DNA of 64,000 bases from Nitrospira_D sp035465795 (GTDB taxonomy: Bacteria > Nitrospirota > Nitrospiria > Nitrospirales > Nitrospiraceae), in contig NZ_JBMWAN010000002.1 of assembly GCF_049546785.1 (NCBI RefSeq), forward strand, positions 124,001-188,000, in the 5' to 3' direction. Of the stretch, positions 34,932 through 43,007 are shown in pieces (within the stretch, counting starts at the first letter, position 1; each line of letters begins with the position of its first letter). The notes below the pieces were generated by a model. It did no database searches and had not been told where the DNA came from. It saw only the letters and a program-made list of their open reading frames with translations. A program made the translations under genes and the position numbers.

Positions 34932-35372
34932 CTACTGCTTTTCGACGATATCGCCCTTCATCGGCCCCAGCACGCCCAGGAGTTCATCCTTCTCGGTCTT
35001 GCCCACCTTATGGTGATCCAAGGCGCCGGCCAGATCCTCCACCAAGGCGCCGAATGCGGCGGCGCTGACGCCCATCCCCGCATGGGTCTGCTTCATGGTC
35101 CGCCCGGTATAGTGGCAGGGACCGCCGCTGGCTTCGCAAATCTGGTTGACGAGATGCATCTTCAACTTCACCAGATCGGTGCTCTTGAAGTAACTGTTGA
35201 TGCGCGCGTCGCCGCCGACTTTTCCCACGAACGTCTCCACCACTGCCGTGATGGCGCCTTTGCCGCCCAACCGGTCGTAGAGCGACTTGGCCGCTTGGTC
35301 GCCGGCCTCCGCCGATCCGACCGCCAACATCACGCTCACCGCCGCCACGCCCCACATTATCCGCTGCTGCAT
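34932..35372 (-). CDS. Exported group-1 truncated haemoglobin
   Basis: 146 residues from the ATG at 35372 (CAGGAGG upstream). A signal peptide (VAAVSVMLAVGSAEAGDQAA) is followed by a truncated globin: SLYDRLGGKGAITAVVETFV, helix E/F region with the likely proximal His in RTMKQTHAGMGVSAAAF, and the LLGVLGPMKGDIV end. Such globins bind O2 or NO. A signal peptide would place it in the periplasm, unlike most truncated haemoglobins. The start overlaps the end of the MarR-like gene by 16 bp, so they are one transcript. Confidence 0.85.
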   Translation of the reverse strand: MQQRIMWGVAAVSVMLAVGSAEAGDQAAKSLYDRLGGKGAITAVVETFVGKVGGDARINSYFKSTDLVKLKMHLVNQICEASGGPCHYTGRTMKQTHAGMGVSAAAFGALVEDLAGALDHHKVGKTEKDELLGVLGPMKGDIVEKQ

Positions 35373-36067
35373 ACTGCCCTCCTGTGTGGTGAATACGCCG
35401 GTCTTACCGGCCCTTGCTGCCGCTGAAAACACTGTCCACCGTTCGACGCGTCGCCTTCCGGCACCGGCACGAAATCGGGGCATTCGAGCCGCAACTGCCC
35501 CTCGCCCATCGCCTTATTCACGAATGTGCCGTGATGGGGCTTCGGCGCCTTCGCATGGGCATACGGATGAAAATAGGAACACCCGGCGCACATGCGCACC
35601 GTGGAGATGACACCCTGCTCCTGCAACGCCTGGATGATTTTGATGAGCCCGCGCAACAACACGGTTTGCTCCGCCGTTGACAAGCAAGCGACGCCCATCC
35701 GCACCAAGTCGCTCCAGGCGCCGGTTCGCCCGGCTTCCTGCCTCCCGGCTGCCGTCAGCGTGAGCGCCACCGAACGCCGGTCATCGGCCGCGCGAGCTTT
35801 CCGCACCAGCCCCTTGCGCTCCGATGCCCCGACTGCATCGCTTGCCGTTGCCGCCGTCAGACAGATCTCGGCCGCCACATCGTTCAATCGCATGCGCTGC
35901 CCCCACGCTCCATCAAGCACACCAGAATCACCCTGAGTGAGGGTCAGGTTTCTGGCGGCGCCGCCTTCCCACGCCTGATGCCGCAACGCCACAGCCACTT
36001 TGCCGGGCCCGACCGCAATGTGGTCCTCGATCGCCTTGTCTGCCCGCATGGGAACCGGTGTGGCCAT
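35357..36067 (-). CDS. MarR-family regulator with a Cys/His C-terminal extension
   Basis: 236 residues. The winged-helix core is LNDVAAEICLTAATASDAVG and RKGLVRKARAADDRRSVALT with the wing DRRS typical of MarR proteins, followed by the dimerisation helix. The C-terminal ~60 residues contain MCAGCSYFHPYAHA, PHHGTF and LECPDF: three Cys and several His that may bind a metal or sense redox or NO. It lies between DUF2024 and an exported globin in one operon, with a palindrome in front of the operon that it could bind. Confidence 0.8.
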   Translation of the reverse strand: MATPVPMRADKAIEDHIAVGPGKVAVALRHQAWEGGAARNLTLTQGDSGVLDGAWGQRMRLNDVAAEICLTAATASDAVGASERKGLVRKARAADDRRSVALTLTAAGRQEAGRTGAWSDLVRMGVACLSTAEQTVLLRGLIKIIQALQEQGVISTVRMCAGCSYFHPYAHAKAPKPHHGTFVNKAMGEGQLRLECPDFVPVPEGDASNGGQCFQRQQGPVRPAYSPHRRAVCSSG

Positions 36068-36079
36068 GATCCGCCATCC

Positions 36080-36334
36080 CTACGCAGACAGCGTGACGAT
36101 GAAGCCCCCGGCCTCGCGAAACTCCCGTTGCTGGGTCTCCGTGAAGAGCGCCAACGGCTCCTGATGACAAAACTGACATTCCTCCGTTGTCACCGTCGCC
36201 GCCGTGAGCCCCATTGACGCCATATGCTGGTTCGCCAGCCTCAACGCGGTCGCTTCGTCGCGCGTCATGACGTCGAAATGATGCATGCGCCCCGCCGCCT
36301 CCACCCACGTATCGAACACCTTAACCGCCTCCAT
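36080..36334 (-). CDS. DUF2024 protein
   Basis: 84 residues matching the small DUF2024 family by its opening EAVKVFDTWVEAAGRMHHFD and its ATVTTEECQFCHQE segment with the conserved CxxC. It is the first gene of the minus-strand run DUF2024, MarR-like, truncated haemoglobin. The function of the family is unknown; co-occurrence with a Cys-containing regulator and a globin suggests a stress role (inference). Confidence 0.8.
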   Translation of the reverse strand: MEAVKVFDTWVEAAGRMHHFDVMTRDEATALRLANQHMASMGLTAATVTTEECQFCHQEPLALFTETQQREFREAGGFIVTLSA

Positions 36335-36354
36335 CGCCGCCTCCCTTGTATTTG

Positions 36355-36368
36355 CCTAATTAGTTAGG
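36355..36368. promoter_or_regulatory. Palindromic operator upstream of DUF2024-marR-globin
   Basis: CCTAATTAGTTAGG at 36355-36368 is a perfect 5-bp inverted repeat (CCTAA...TTAGG) with a 4-base spacer in the 20 bp before the operon's ribosome site. Its AT-rich TTAG/CTAA shape resembles MarR-family operators, so the MarR-like protein of the operon is the natural candidate to bind it. Confidence 0.55.
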
Positions 36369-36522
36369 ACTCCTGAATACTACAAAACGTTCGGCTTCCT
36401 GTCAACAAGACCTTCTCAAGGCGGGACCGTGAGCGGGCGGAACCGGCCTGGCAATGACGGCGCGCCACGCAGCGCACGACCCGTGCAAAAGGACGGGGTT
36501 CGCGATTGAGAGAAGCGGCGAT

Positions 36523-37755
36523 CTACCGGGCAGTTGCGCGCCAGGCCAAGGTCATAGCCAGCAACAATAAAAGAGCGGCAAGGAGAAAGGGCGCGCCGGG
36601 AAGAGGCACGGACGCGCTGAGGGCGGCATCGCTCCTGATGAAGAACGCGAATGTTTGAGTAAACAGCCCGGGACCGATGAGCCCGGCGATGCCGGAAAGG
36701 CCGGCGATGGCGCCTTGCAACTGACCCTGCTCGGACGCACTGACGCGCCGCGTCATGAGCGACTGGGTGGCCGGCCCCGCCAATCCCCAGAACGCCATGA
36801 CCGGAATACCCGCGCAATAGACCCATGCCGTAGGCGCCAGGCCATACAGCGAGAAACCGATGGCGCCGCACAGCAACCCGGTGAGCAGCGTCCGCCGCTC
36901 ACCGAGGCGGGCGGTGATGGGCCGCATCAGCACCCCTTGCACCAGCATGGCGCTGATGCCGGCGCCGGCCAGCATGAAGCCGACCGCCGACGGTCCCCAG
37001 CCATACCGATAACCGACGTAGAGGACGGCCGTGCTCGGCAACACGGCATGAGCGAGATAGCCGAGAAAGGCGACGGTCGCCAGGCTGAACAATTCCGGGT
37101 GTGAGCGGAGCAGCACCAGCGAGCCGATCGGGTTGGCCCGCTTCCAGGAAAAGGCCATCCGCTTCTCGCGAGGAAGCGACTCCGGCAGGACGAAAAACCC
37201 GTAGCAGGCATTCACCAGACTCGTCACCGCCGCCCCCCAAAAGGGCAGACGCGGATCGATCGTGCCGAGCATTCCTCCCACTGCGGGACCCAGCACAAAG
37301 CCCAAGCCGAAGGCCGCGCCGATCATGCCGAAACCGGCGGCCCGTTTCTCCGGCGGCGTGACGTCGGCGATGTAGGCTCCCGCGGTGCTGAAGCTCGACG
37401 AGGCGATGCCCGAAATGACCCGGCCCACGAAGAGCCAGGTGACATCGGGCGCCAGGGCCATGAAAATGTAATCGAGGCCCAAGCCGAGATTCGACAGCAG
37501 AACGACCGGCCGGCGCCCGAACCGATCCGACAGCGCGCCCTGAATAGGTGAACAGACGAACTGCATGAGCGCCCAGGCCATCCCCATGAGGCCGTAGATC
37601 TGGGCGGCCTGCGCTGCGTCCCCGGCCAGAAACTCTTCGACGAGCCTGGGCAGGACGGGAATAATGATCCCGAACGACAGCACGTCGAGCATGACGGTGA
37701 TCAGGATGAACAGGATGGCCGCCTGACGCGGCCGGCTGACAGGAGACTCGGCCAT
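36523..37755 (-). CDS. MFS exporter, TetA-like
   Basis: 410 residues with twelve predicted helices. The MFS motif A between helices 2 and 3 is GALSDRFGRRPVVLLS; the start FILITVMLDVLSFGIIIPVL is typical of the tetracycline-exporter (DHA1) branch, and the second half shows GERRTLLTGLLCGAIGFSLY. It exports a drug-like or metabolic compound by proton antiport; resistance to tetracycline itself is not implied. A single gene with no adjacent tetR-type repressor. Confidence 0.88.
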   Translation of the reverse strand: MAESPVSRPRQAAILFILITVMLDVLSFGIIIPVLPRLVEEFLAGDAAQAAQIYGLMGMAWALMQFVCSPIQGALSDRFGRRPVVLLSNLGLGLDYIFMALAPDVTWLFVGRVISGIASSSFSTAGAYIADVTPPEKRAAGFGMIGAAFGLGFVLGPAVGGMLGTIDPRLPFWGAAVTSLVNACYGFFVLPESLPREKRMAFSWKRANPIGSLVLLRSHPELFSLATVAFLGYLAHAVLPSTAVLYVGYRYGWGPSAVGFMLAGAGISAMLVQGVLMRPITARLGERRTLLTGLLCGAIGFSLYGLAPTAWVYCAGIPVMAFWGLAGPATQSLMTRRVSASEQGQLQGAIAGLSGIAGLIGPGLFTQTFAFFIRSDAALSASVPLPGAPFLLAALLLLLAMTLAWRATAR

Positions 37756-37866
37756 AGCCGGGGTATCCTAGCAGGAGGCCCCGTGCGGCGATATGGACAA
37801 ATGAAGGAAGGACGGATTCTCAGAGCGTGAGCTGCGACCCCGCATCCCGCCGGGAAGACGTGAGCG

Positions 37867-38316
37867 CTAGAATAGCGACACGTGGCTGGTGCCGAAGTTG
37901 ACGCGGCATCCGACGAGGTAGAGCGCGCCTTGCTCGTCTTCCCTGAGCGGTTTGGTCCAACAGACTTCGGCAAGATAGAGACCGTATCGGAACTTTGAAT
38001 CGGTCGTTTGCAATTCCAACAGTTGCCCTGCGTGAGGAGCGATCCCCAGCAATAACCGCAGGCCGGTGGGACTCTCGTTCACCGCGGTGCCCAGCCCCTC
38101 TTCAAGCGTCACCCCGTCGCGATCGACGGACCGCATCAGCCCGTAGGAGCAGGGGCTGATCTTGGGGCTGCGTGCCTCCCGCCGACGTTCAACCCGCAGA
38201 ACGCCGTCCTCCCCCGATTCCCCGCCCGGAAGAGAACCGGCCGTTTCACCCAACCCCATCTTTCCCAGCAACGTCTTCCCGTACAAACCTATCGATGCCA
38301 TAAGCTGCCTCATCAT
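37867..38316 (-). CDS. PilZ-domain protein
   Basis: 149 residues if started at the ATG at 38316; an upstream ATG at 38358 and a downstream one at 38301 are alternatives, none with a strong ribosome site. The PilZ signature is present: RVERRREARSPKISP with RxxxR and VNESPTGLRLLLG, the [D/N]xSxxG motif. PilZ proteins bind cyclic di-GMP and alter motility or envelope functions. The N-terminal ~40 residues are unrelated. No diguanylate cyclase is nearby. Confidence 0.75.
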   Translation of the reverse strand: MMRQLMASIGLYGKTLLGKMGLGETAGSLPGGESGEDGVLRVERRREARSPKISPCSYGLMRSVDRDGVTLEEGLGTAVNESPTGLRLLLGIAPHAGQLLELQTTDSKFRYGLYLAEVCWTKPLREDEQGALYLVGCRVNFGTSHVSLF

Positions 38317-38805
38317 GTTCGCCCCGGTTCCGCACCCATTGACCACCTGACTCGGCATCTCCCCGCTTGGAGATCGCCGACAGCCTCAATGCTGTGACGT
38401 TGTAATACACCAACCGGCTGATTGTATAGAAGCCAAAAGGGTTCCATAAAAATACGTAGCCCACACACTGCTGTTTCGTGCGCGGTCGCCGGATACACTC
38501 CCGTAACTACGGCGGGAATGCACAGAGAAACCATTGCTGAAAATTGACTGATTATTCGGCAACATGCGACGATTTGACCCGTCAGGCATGGCAATAGTTT
38601 GAACTATCCTGCCGTCTCAGACGAAGCGGGAACGATCTTTCTAACGCTGCCGGACAGGTTAAGACATGCAGCTTGTTGTCCTGAGGAATCGGGTTCCGCA
38701 GATCCATGACCCGTTGTCGATTTCAGGCTTCCCCGACGACTATCCGGTGAAGGCCGATATCCGGCGGTCGCGGCACACCACCTGTAACCCCGTGGGGAGC
38801 ACACC
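38317..38805. other. Divergent intergenic region before the ECF42 locus
   Basis: About 490 bp between two divergent transcription units, PilZ (left) and YCII/sigma (right). It holds the first ECF42-type promoter motif (38715-38740). No gene was supported in it. Confidence 0.4.
38715..38740 (+). promoter_or_regulatory. ECF42-type promoter before YCII gene 1
   Basis: TGTCGA at 38715-38720 and CGAC at 38737-38740 are separated by exactly 16 nt, 66 bp before the first YCII start. The same two blocks and spacing recur in front of two more YCII genes. ECF42 sigma factors are reported to use TGTCGA-type -35 elements, so self-regulation is likely. Confidence 0.7.
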
Positions 38806-39162
38806 ATGAAATACCTTTGTCTGGTCTATGTCGAAGAAAAGATCCTCCATGCCCTGCCGAGCCACGAGCGGGCCGCGCTCTCCGACGAGTCGATGGCCTA
38901 CTGCGACCGATTGCAAAAGATCGGCCAGTTGCTGGCGGCTTCCCCGCTCCATCCGGTGGAGACCGCCACGACCGTGCGGGTCCGCGAAGGCAAGGCCTCG
39001 ACGACCGACGGGCCGTTCGCCGAAACGAAGGAACAACTGGGCGGCTTTCTCATGCTCGACGTGCCGGACCTGAACGACGCGATCCGCATCGCGGCTCATT
39101 TCCCCGCCGCCCGTTATGGCAGCGTGGAAGTCCGTCCGATGAAGGAACTCGGCTGCGCGTAA
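38806..39162 (+). CDS. DGPF-domain (YCII-related) protein 1
   Basis: 118 residues from the ATG at 38806 (MKYLCLVYVEEKI). The YCII fold shows LLAASPLHPVETATTVRVRE and the DGPF signature TTDGPFAETKEQLGGFLMLD, then a C-terminal IRIAAHFPAARYGSVEVRPM. YCII proteins are small, dimeric and mostly of unknown function; relatives act as dehydrochlorinase-like enzymes. It sits directly before the ECF sigma gene (11 bp gap), the usual ECF42 arrangement, and its promoter carries the shared motif. Confidence 0.9.
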   Translation: MKYLCLVYVEEKILHALPSHERAALSDESMAYCDRLQKIGQLLAASPLHPVETATTVRVREGKASTTDGPFAETKEQLGGFLMLDVPDLNDAIRIAAHFPAARYGSVEVRPMKELGCA

Positions 39163-39173
39163 CGGACCAAGCC

Positions 39174-40424
39174 ATGAACGATGACGCAGCCACCAGAGCC
39201 CGCGCAACCGCCGACGAGGTGTACCGGTCTGAGTCGCGCCGGGTGCTTGCGACGCTCATCCGGCTGCTCAAGGATTTCGACCTGGCCGAAGAAGCGTTGC
39301 ACGAAGCCTTTGCGGCGGCAATGGAGCAATGGGCTCGCGACGGCATCCCCGCCAATCCGCGGGCCTGGCTCGTCTCCACCGGCCGTTTCAAAGCAATCGA
39401 CGGCATGAGGCGACGCGCCCGCTATGACGCATCGCAGAGTGAGCTCGCCAGAGCGCTCGAAACGACCACCGGCGACCCGGCTGAGCAGGACGACGAACAC
39501 ATTGAGGACGACCGCCTGCGGTTGATCTTTACCTGCTGTCATCCCGCGCTCAAGCCGGAGGCGCAACTGGCACTGACATTGCGGGAGGTCTGCGGCCTCA
39601 CGACCGAAGAAGTCGCCCGGGCCTTTCTCTCCTCCCCTCCCACCCTGGCCCAACGCATCGTCCGCGCCAAGGCAAAAATCCGCGACGCGCGGATCCCCTA
39701 CGAAGTACCGCCGCCGTCCGAGCTGCCGGACCGGCTGGATTCGGTGCTGCACGTCATCTATCTGGTCTTCAACGAAGGCTACTCCGCCTCTTCCGGCGCA
39801 TCGCTGACGCGAGCCGATCTCTCGGGCGAAGCGATCCGTTTGGGAAGACTGCTGCTGGAGCTGCTGCCGGAACCGGAAGTCATGGGCCTCCTCGCGTTGA
39901 TGCTGCTGCACGAATCACGGCGCGAGGCGCGCATGTCGGCGACCGGGGAGATCGTCCTCCTGGAACTCCAAGACAGGTCACGCTGGAACCGCGATCTGAT
40001 AGCGGAAGGAATCGCGCTTATTGAACGGGCGCTCGCCTTGCGGCGGTTCGGGCCCTACACATTGCAAGCGGCGATTGCCGCCGTCCATGCTGAAGCACCC
40101 GACCCCGCCGCGACCGATTGGGCGCAAATCGTCGCCCTCTACGACCTGCTGATGCGCGCGGCCCCCTCGCCGATCGTCGAACTCAACCGCGCTGTGGCCG
40201 TGGCAATGAAGGACGGGCCCGCGGCAGGCCTCGCGCTGGTGGACGCGCTCCTGGTGCGGGGCGAGCTGGCCGACTACCATTTACTCCATTCCGCCAGGGC
40301 TGATTTCTGCCGGCGGCTGGGGAATAGGGAGGACGCCCGCGCCTCCTATGAGCGGGCTCTCGCCCTCACGAAGCAGGAGCCGGAGCGCCGGTTTCTTGCA
40401 AAGCGGCTGGCCGAGCTGGATTAG
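39174..40424 (+). CDS. ECF42-group RNA polymerase sigma factor
   Basis: 416 residues from the ATG at 39174; a longer open frame from 38817 runs out of frame through the YCII gene and is not real. Sigma region 2 is ESRRVLATLIRLLKDFDLAE with EALHEAFAAAMEQWARDGIP and RAWLVSTGRFKAIDGMRRRA; region 4 is LALTLREVCGLTTEEVARAF with TLAQRIVRAKAKIRDARIPY. The ~200-residue C-terminal extension (a TPR-like domain, RRFGPYTLQAAIAAVHAEAP and AVAVAMKDGPAAGLALVDAL) is the hallmark of ECF42, which lacks an anti-sigma factor and is controlled through this domain. Confidence 0.93.
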   Translation: MNDDAATRARATADEVYRSESRRVLATLIRLLKDFDLAEEALHEAFAAAMEQWARDGIPANPRAWLVSTGRFKAIDGMRRRARYDASQSELARALETTTGDPAEQDDEHIEDDRLRLIFTCCHPALKPEAQLALTLREVCGLTTEEVARAFLSSPPTLAQRIVRAKAKIRDARIPYEVPPPSELPDRLDSVLHVIYLVFNEGYSASSGASLTRADLSGEAIRLGRLLLELLPEPEVMGLLALMLLHESRREARMSATGEIVLLELQDRSRWNRDLIAEGIALIERALALRRFGPYTLQAAIAAVHAEAPDPAATDWAQIVALYDLLMRAAPSPIVELNRAVAVAMKDGPAAGLALVDALLVRGELADYHLLHSARADFCRRLGNREDARASYERALALTKQEPERRFLAKRLAELD

Positions 40425-40436
40425 CCGGAATTCCGT

Positions 40437-40462
40437 TGTCGATTTCAGACGCCAGGAACGAC
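40437..40462 (+). promoter_or_regulatory. ECF42-type promoter before YCII gene 2
   Basis: TGTCGA at 40437-40442 and CGAC at 40459-40462, again with exactly 16 nt between them, lie 24 bp before the YCII start at 40486, and the region after -35 (TTTCAG) also matches the first copy. Confidence 0.7.
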
Positions 40463-40485
40463 TATCGGTACGGGGAGGTACCTGC

Positions 40486-40851
40486 ATGAAATACCTATTG
40501 TTGGTTCACCACAATGAAGAATCGTTCAGCCGGATGAGCGAAGGGACGCGAAAGGCCATGCTGGCCGAGTCGATTCAGCTCTGCCACCGGCTTCATGGCA
40601 AGGGGCAATATGTCCATGCCTCGCCGCTCCAACCTGTCGCCACGGCCACGGTCGTCCGGGTGCGTGACGGGAAGCGGTCGGTAACTGACGGACCATTCGT
40701 CGAAACCCGCGAGCAGCTCGCCGGGTACTTCCTGGTTGACGCACAAGATTTGGAAGAGGCGATCGAGATCGCCGGCCGCATTCCGGGAGCGAGGATCGGG
40801 GCGGTGGAGGTTCGTCCCGTGAGAGAAATCGCGGGGTTGCCCGAGAAATAG
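40486..40851 (+). CDS. DGPF-domain (YCII-related) protein 2
   Basis: 121 residues from the ATG at 40486, behind GGGGAGG. It has KYLLLVHHNEESFSRMSEGT, then HASPLQPVATATVVRVRDGK and the DGPF block VTDGPFVETREQLAGYFLVD, followed by EIAGRIPGARIGAVEVRPVR. It has its own ECF42-type promoter, so it can be expressed apart from YCII 1 and the sigma factor. Confidence 0.9.
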   Translation: MKYLLLVHHNEESFSRMSEGTRKAMLAESIQLCHRLHGKGQYVHASPLQPVATATVVRVRDGKRSVTDGPFVETREQLAGYFLVDAQDLEEAIEIAGRIPGARIGAVEVRPVREIAGLPEK

Positions 40852-40879
40852 CTTTCAGGATCTCGCGCTGATCCTGCGC

Positions 40880-40905
40880 TGTCGATTTTGGCCGTCCCGT
40901 ACGAC
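40880..40905 (+). promoter_or_regulatory. ECF42-type promoter before YCII gene 3
   Basis: TGTCGA at 40880-40885 and CGAC at 40902-40905 with the same 16-nt gap, 43 bp before the ATG at 40948. The CGACTA triplet region is identical to copies 1 and 2. Confidence 0.7.
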
Positions 40906-40947
40906 TAAAGGGTGAAGCGGCCCCATCTTTTGTGAAAAGGAGAACCG

Positions 40948-41337
40948 ATGAAATACATATGCCTGGGATATCTCGACGTCAATCAGTGGGCGACATTGTC
41001 TCCCGTCCAACAGAGTGCCATGATCGATGAGTGCCTCGCCTACGATGAGCTGCTCAAGAAGAACGGCCACTGGGTAGTCGGAGAAGGACTCCAGGGCCCT
41101 GATACCGCCACCACGCTCCGCTACCAGAACGGCAACGTCTCCGTCACTGACGGCCCCTTTGCCGAGACGAAGGAAATCCTGGGCGGACTCCTGATGATCG
41201 AGGCTCGCGATCGCAACCACGCCCTCCAGATCGTGTCGAACCACCCTGGCGTGAAAATGGGCCCCTGGGAAATCCGTCCGGTGGAAGACCTGACCGAGAT
41301 GATTCGTGAAAGCGAGCGGCGGCGGGGAAAGAGGTAA
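40948..41337 (+). CDS. DGPF-domain (YCII-related) protein 3
   Basis: 129 residues from the ATG at 40948 with AAAGGAG upstream. Key segments: KYICLGYLDVNQWATLSPVQ, then VVGEGLQGPDTATTLRYQNG, the DGPF signature VTDGPFAETKEILGGLLMIE and IVSNHPGVKMGPWEIRPVED. It is followed 9 bp later by the PhnB-like gene, so the two probably share the promoter at 40880. Confidence 0.9.
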   Translation: MKYICLGYLDVNQWATLSPVQQSAMIDECLAYDELLKKNGHWVVGEGLQGPDTATTLRYQNGNVSVTDGPFAETKEILGGLLMIEARDRNHALQIVSNHPGVKMGPWEIRPVEDLTEMIRESERRRGKR

Positions 41338-41346
41338 CAATCTATT

Positions 41347-41784
41347 ATGGATAAAATTACTCCCTTTTTATGGTTCGACGGTCGGGCCGAAGAGGCGGCG
41401 AGGTTTTATACGTCCATCTTCAAGAACTCAACGATCGAACGAATCAGCGAGATGTCCACCACATTCCGGCTCAACGGCCAACGATTCATCGCCCTGAACG
41501 GCGGGCCACAATTCAAATTCACCGAAGCTATATCGTTTTTTGTAGACTGCAAGACACAAGAGGAAGTCGATGAACTGTGGGACAAACTCTCCGCCGGAGG
41601 CGAGCCTGGCCGCTGTGGTTGGCTGAAAGACAAATTCGGCGTGTCATGGCAGATCATCCCGTCGATCTTGGGCGAGATGCTGCAGGATGAAGACGACTCG
41701 AAATCTGGGCGAGTCATGCAGGCGATGTTGCAGATGGGCAAGATCGACATCAACGCGTTAACGCGAGCATATGAGGGTCCATAG
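41347..41784 (+). CDS. PhnB-like VOC-superfamily protein
   Basis: 145 residues. Start MDKITPFLWFDGRAEEAARF with YTSIFKNSTI, central LNGGPQFKFTEAISFFVDCK, and WLKDKFGVSWQIIPSILGEM at the end identify the PhnB (3-demethylubiquinone methyltransferase-like) glyoxalase/bleomycin-resistance fold. Such proteins commonly accompany ECF41/42 sigma factors. No metal-ligand set is complete by eye, so catalysis is uncertain. It lies 9 bp after YCII 3. Confidence 0.88.
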   Translation: MDKITPFLWFDGRAEEAARFYTSIFKNSTIERISEMSTTFRLNGQRFIALNGGPQFKFTEAISFFVDCKTQEEVDELWDKLSAGGEPGRCGWLKDKFGVSWQIIPSILGEMLQDEDDSKSGRVMQAMLQMGKIDINALTRAYEGP

Positions 41785-41817
41785 TCGCACAACACGCTCA
41801 ATTCAAGGAGAGACATC

Positions 41818-42252
41818 ATGCGATTCATGGTCATTGTGAAAGCCACGAAGGATTCAGAAGCGGGTGTGATGCCGGGCACAAAGCTCTTAGCCGACATGGG
41901 GGCGTTCAACGAAGAGTTGGTGAAAGCTGGCGTGCTGCTCGCCGGCGATGGACTTCACCCCAGTTCCAAAGGGGCGCGAGTGCGATTTTCTGGCAGCAAA
42001 CGCACGGTGGTCGACGGGCCTTTTGCCGAAACGAAGGAGCTGATCGCGGGCTACTGGCTCTGGCAGTGCAGGTCGAAAGAAGAGGCGATCGAATGGGTGA
42101 GGCGCTGTCCCAATCCGGCCGGCGACGGCCACGAAGGCGAGATCGAAATCCGCCAGGTCTTCGAAGCAGAGGACTTCGGCACTGAGTTCACCCCGGAGTT
42201 GAGAGAGCAGGAAGCGCGCATTCGTGCGCAGGTCGACGCCGGGAAACGGTAA
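41818..42252 (+). CDS. DGPF-domain (YCII-related) protein 4
   Basis: 144 residues with AAGGAGAG before the ATG at 41818. It starts MRFMVIVKATKDSEAGVMPG, carries LLAGDGLHPSSKGARVRFSG and the DGPF block VVDGPFAETKELIAGYWLWQ and ends AEDFGTEFTPELREQEARIR. It has a longer C-terminal tail than the other YCII copies and no promoter motif of its own. Confidence 0.9.
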   Translation: MRFMVIVKATKDSEAGVMPGTKLLADMGAFNEELVKAGVLLAGDGLHPSSKGARVRFSGSKRTVVDGPFAETKELIAGYWLWQCRSKEEAIEWVRRCPNPAGDGHEGEIEIRQVFEAEDFGTEFTPELREQEARIRAQVDAGKR

Positions 42253-42331
42253 AGGCGGAGGACGCCATGATCGAGACTGTTGCCATTTCGGTCGATCTCA
42301 ACACGTGCGTACAACAGTAAAGGAGGACACC

Positions 42332-42931
42332 ATGCGTATCAGGCATCTCATACTCACCATAGTATGTATGGCACTGACCTTGTCACCGGCCCTGGCCAAG
42401 GACAAGAAGGCCGTAAAACCGATGGATCCGCAGGCGATGATGGAGGCCTACCAGAAACTGGCGACACCCGGTGAGCAGCACAACCGGTTCGCCGGCCTGG
42501 CCGGCGGCTGGACGACAACCACGAAGGAGTGGATGGAGCCCGGCAAGCCGCCGGTGGAATCGACCGGCTCCGTCGAAATGAAAATGTTGCTGGAGGGACG
42601 ATTTCTCCAGCAGGAATTCACCGGCACCATGATGGGGCACCCCTACTCCGGGGTCGGGCTCAGCGGATACGACAACCTCCGCAAGCGATATGTGTCGACC
42701 TGGATCGATACCATGGGCACCGGGATTTTCATGATGGAAGGCACGGCGAGCGCGGACGGCAAGACGATCACGCTGAAGGGACAACACCCGGAACTCGGCG
42801 GGGGACAGATGACGCATCGCGCGGTCTGGAAGATCATTGATCCGAACAGCCAGACCTTCGAGATGTACGGCGCCCACGGGCATGGCAAAGAGATGAAGAT
42901 GATGGAGATCACCTATACGCGCAAACCGTGA
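42332..42931 (+). CDS. DUF1579 protein with signal peptide
   Basis: 199 residues from the ATG at 42332 (AAGGAGGA upstream). An export signal (ILTIVCMALTLSPALAKDKK) precedes a DUF1579 domain: QHNRFAGLAGGWTTTTKEWM, LLEGRFLQQEFTGTMMGHPY, SGVGLSGYDNLRKRYVSTWI and SQTFEMYGAHGHGKEMKMME. The function of DUF1579 is unknown; it is often found next to ECF41/42 loci with YCII genes. Likely part of the same regulon. Confidence 0.88.
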   Translation: MRIRHLILTIVCMALTLSPALAKDKKAVKPMDPQAMMEAYQKLATPGEQHNRFAGLAGGWTTTTKEWMEPGKPPVESTGSVEMKMLLEGRFLQQEFTGTMMGHPYSGVGLSGYDNLRKRYVSTWIDTMGTGIFMMEGTASADGKTITLKGQHPELGGGQMTHRAVWKIIDPNSQTFEMYGAHGHGKEMKMMEITYTRKP

Positions 42932-43007
42932 CGAGGCAACGTTGACCTCGATTAGGCAACATGGTTGACTAGGCGATCAGCAACACCACCACCTAGGGAG
43001 GCCTCAT

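Noticed and set aside
38817..39173. Longer N-terminus of the ECF42 sigma factor
   Set aside because: The extension overlaps the YCII gene in another frame; sigma homology begins at the ATG at 39174.
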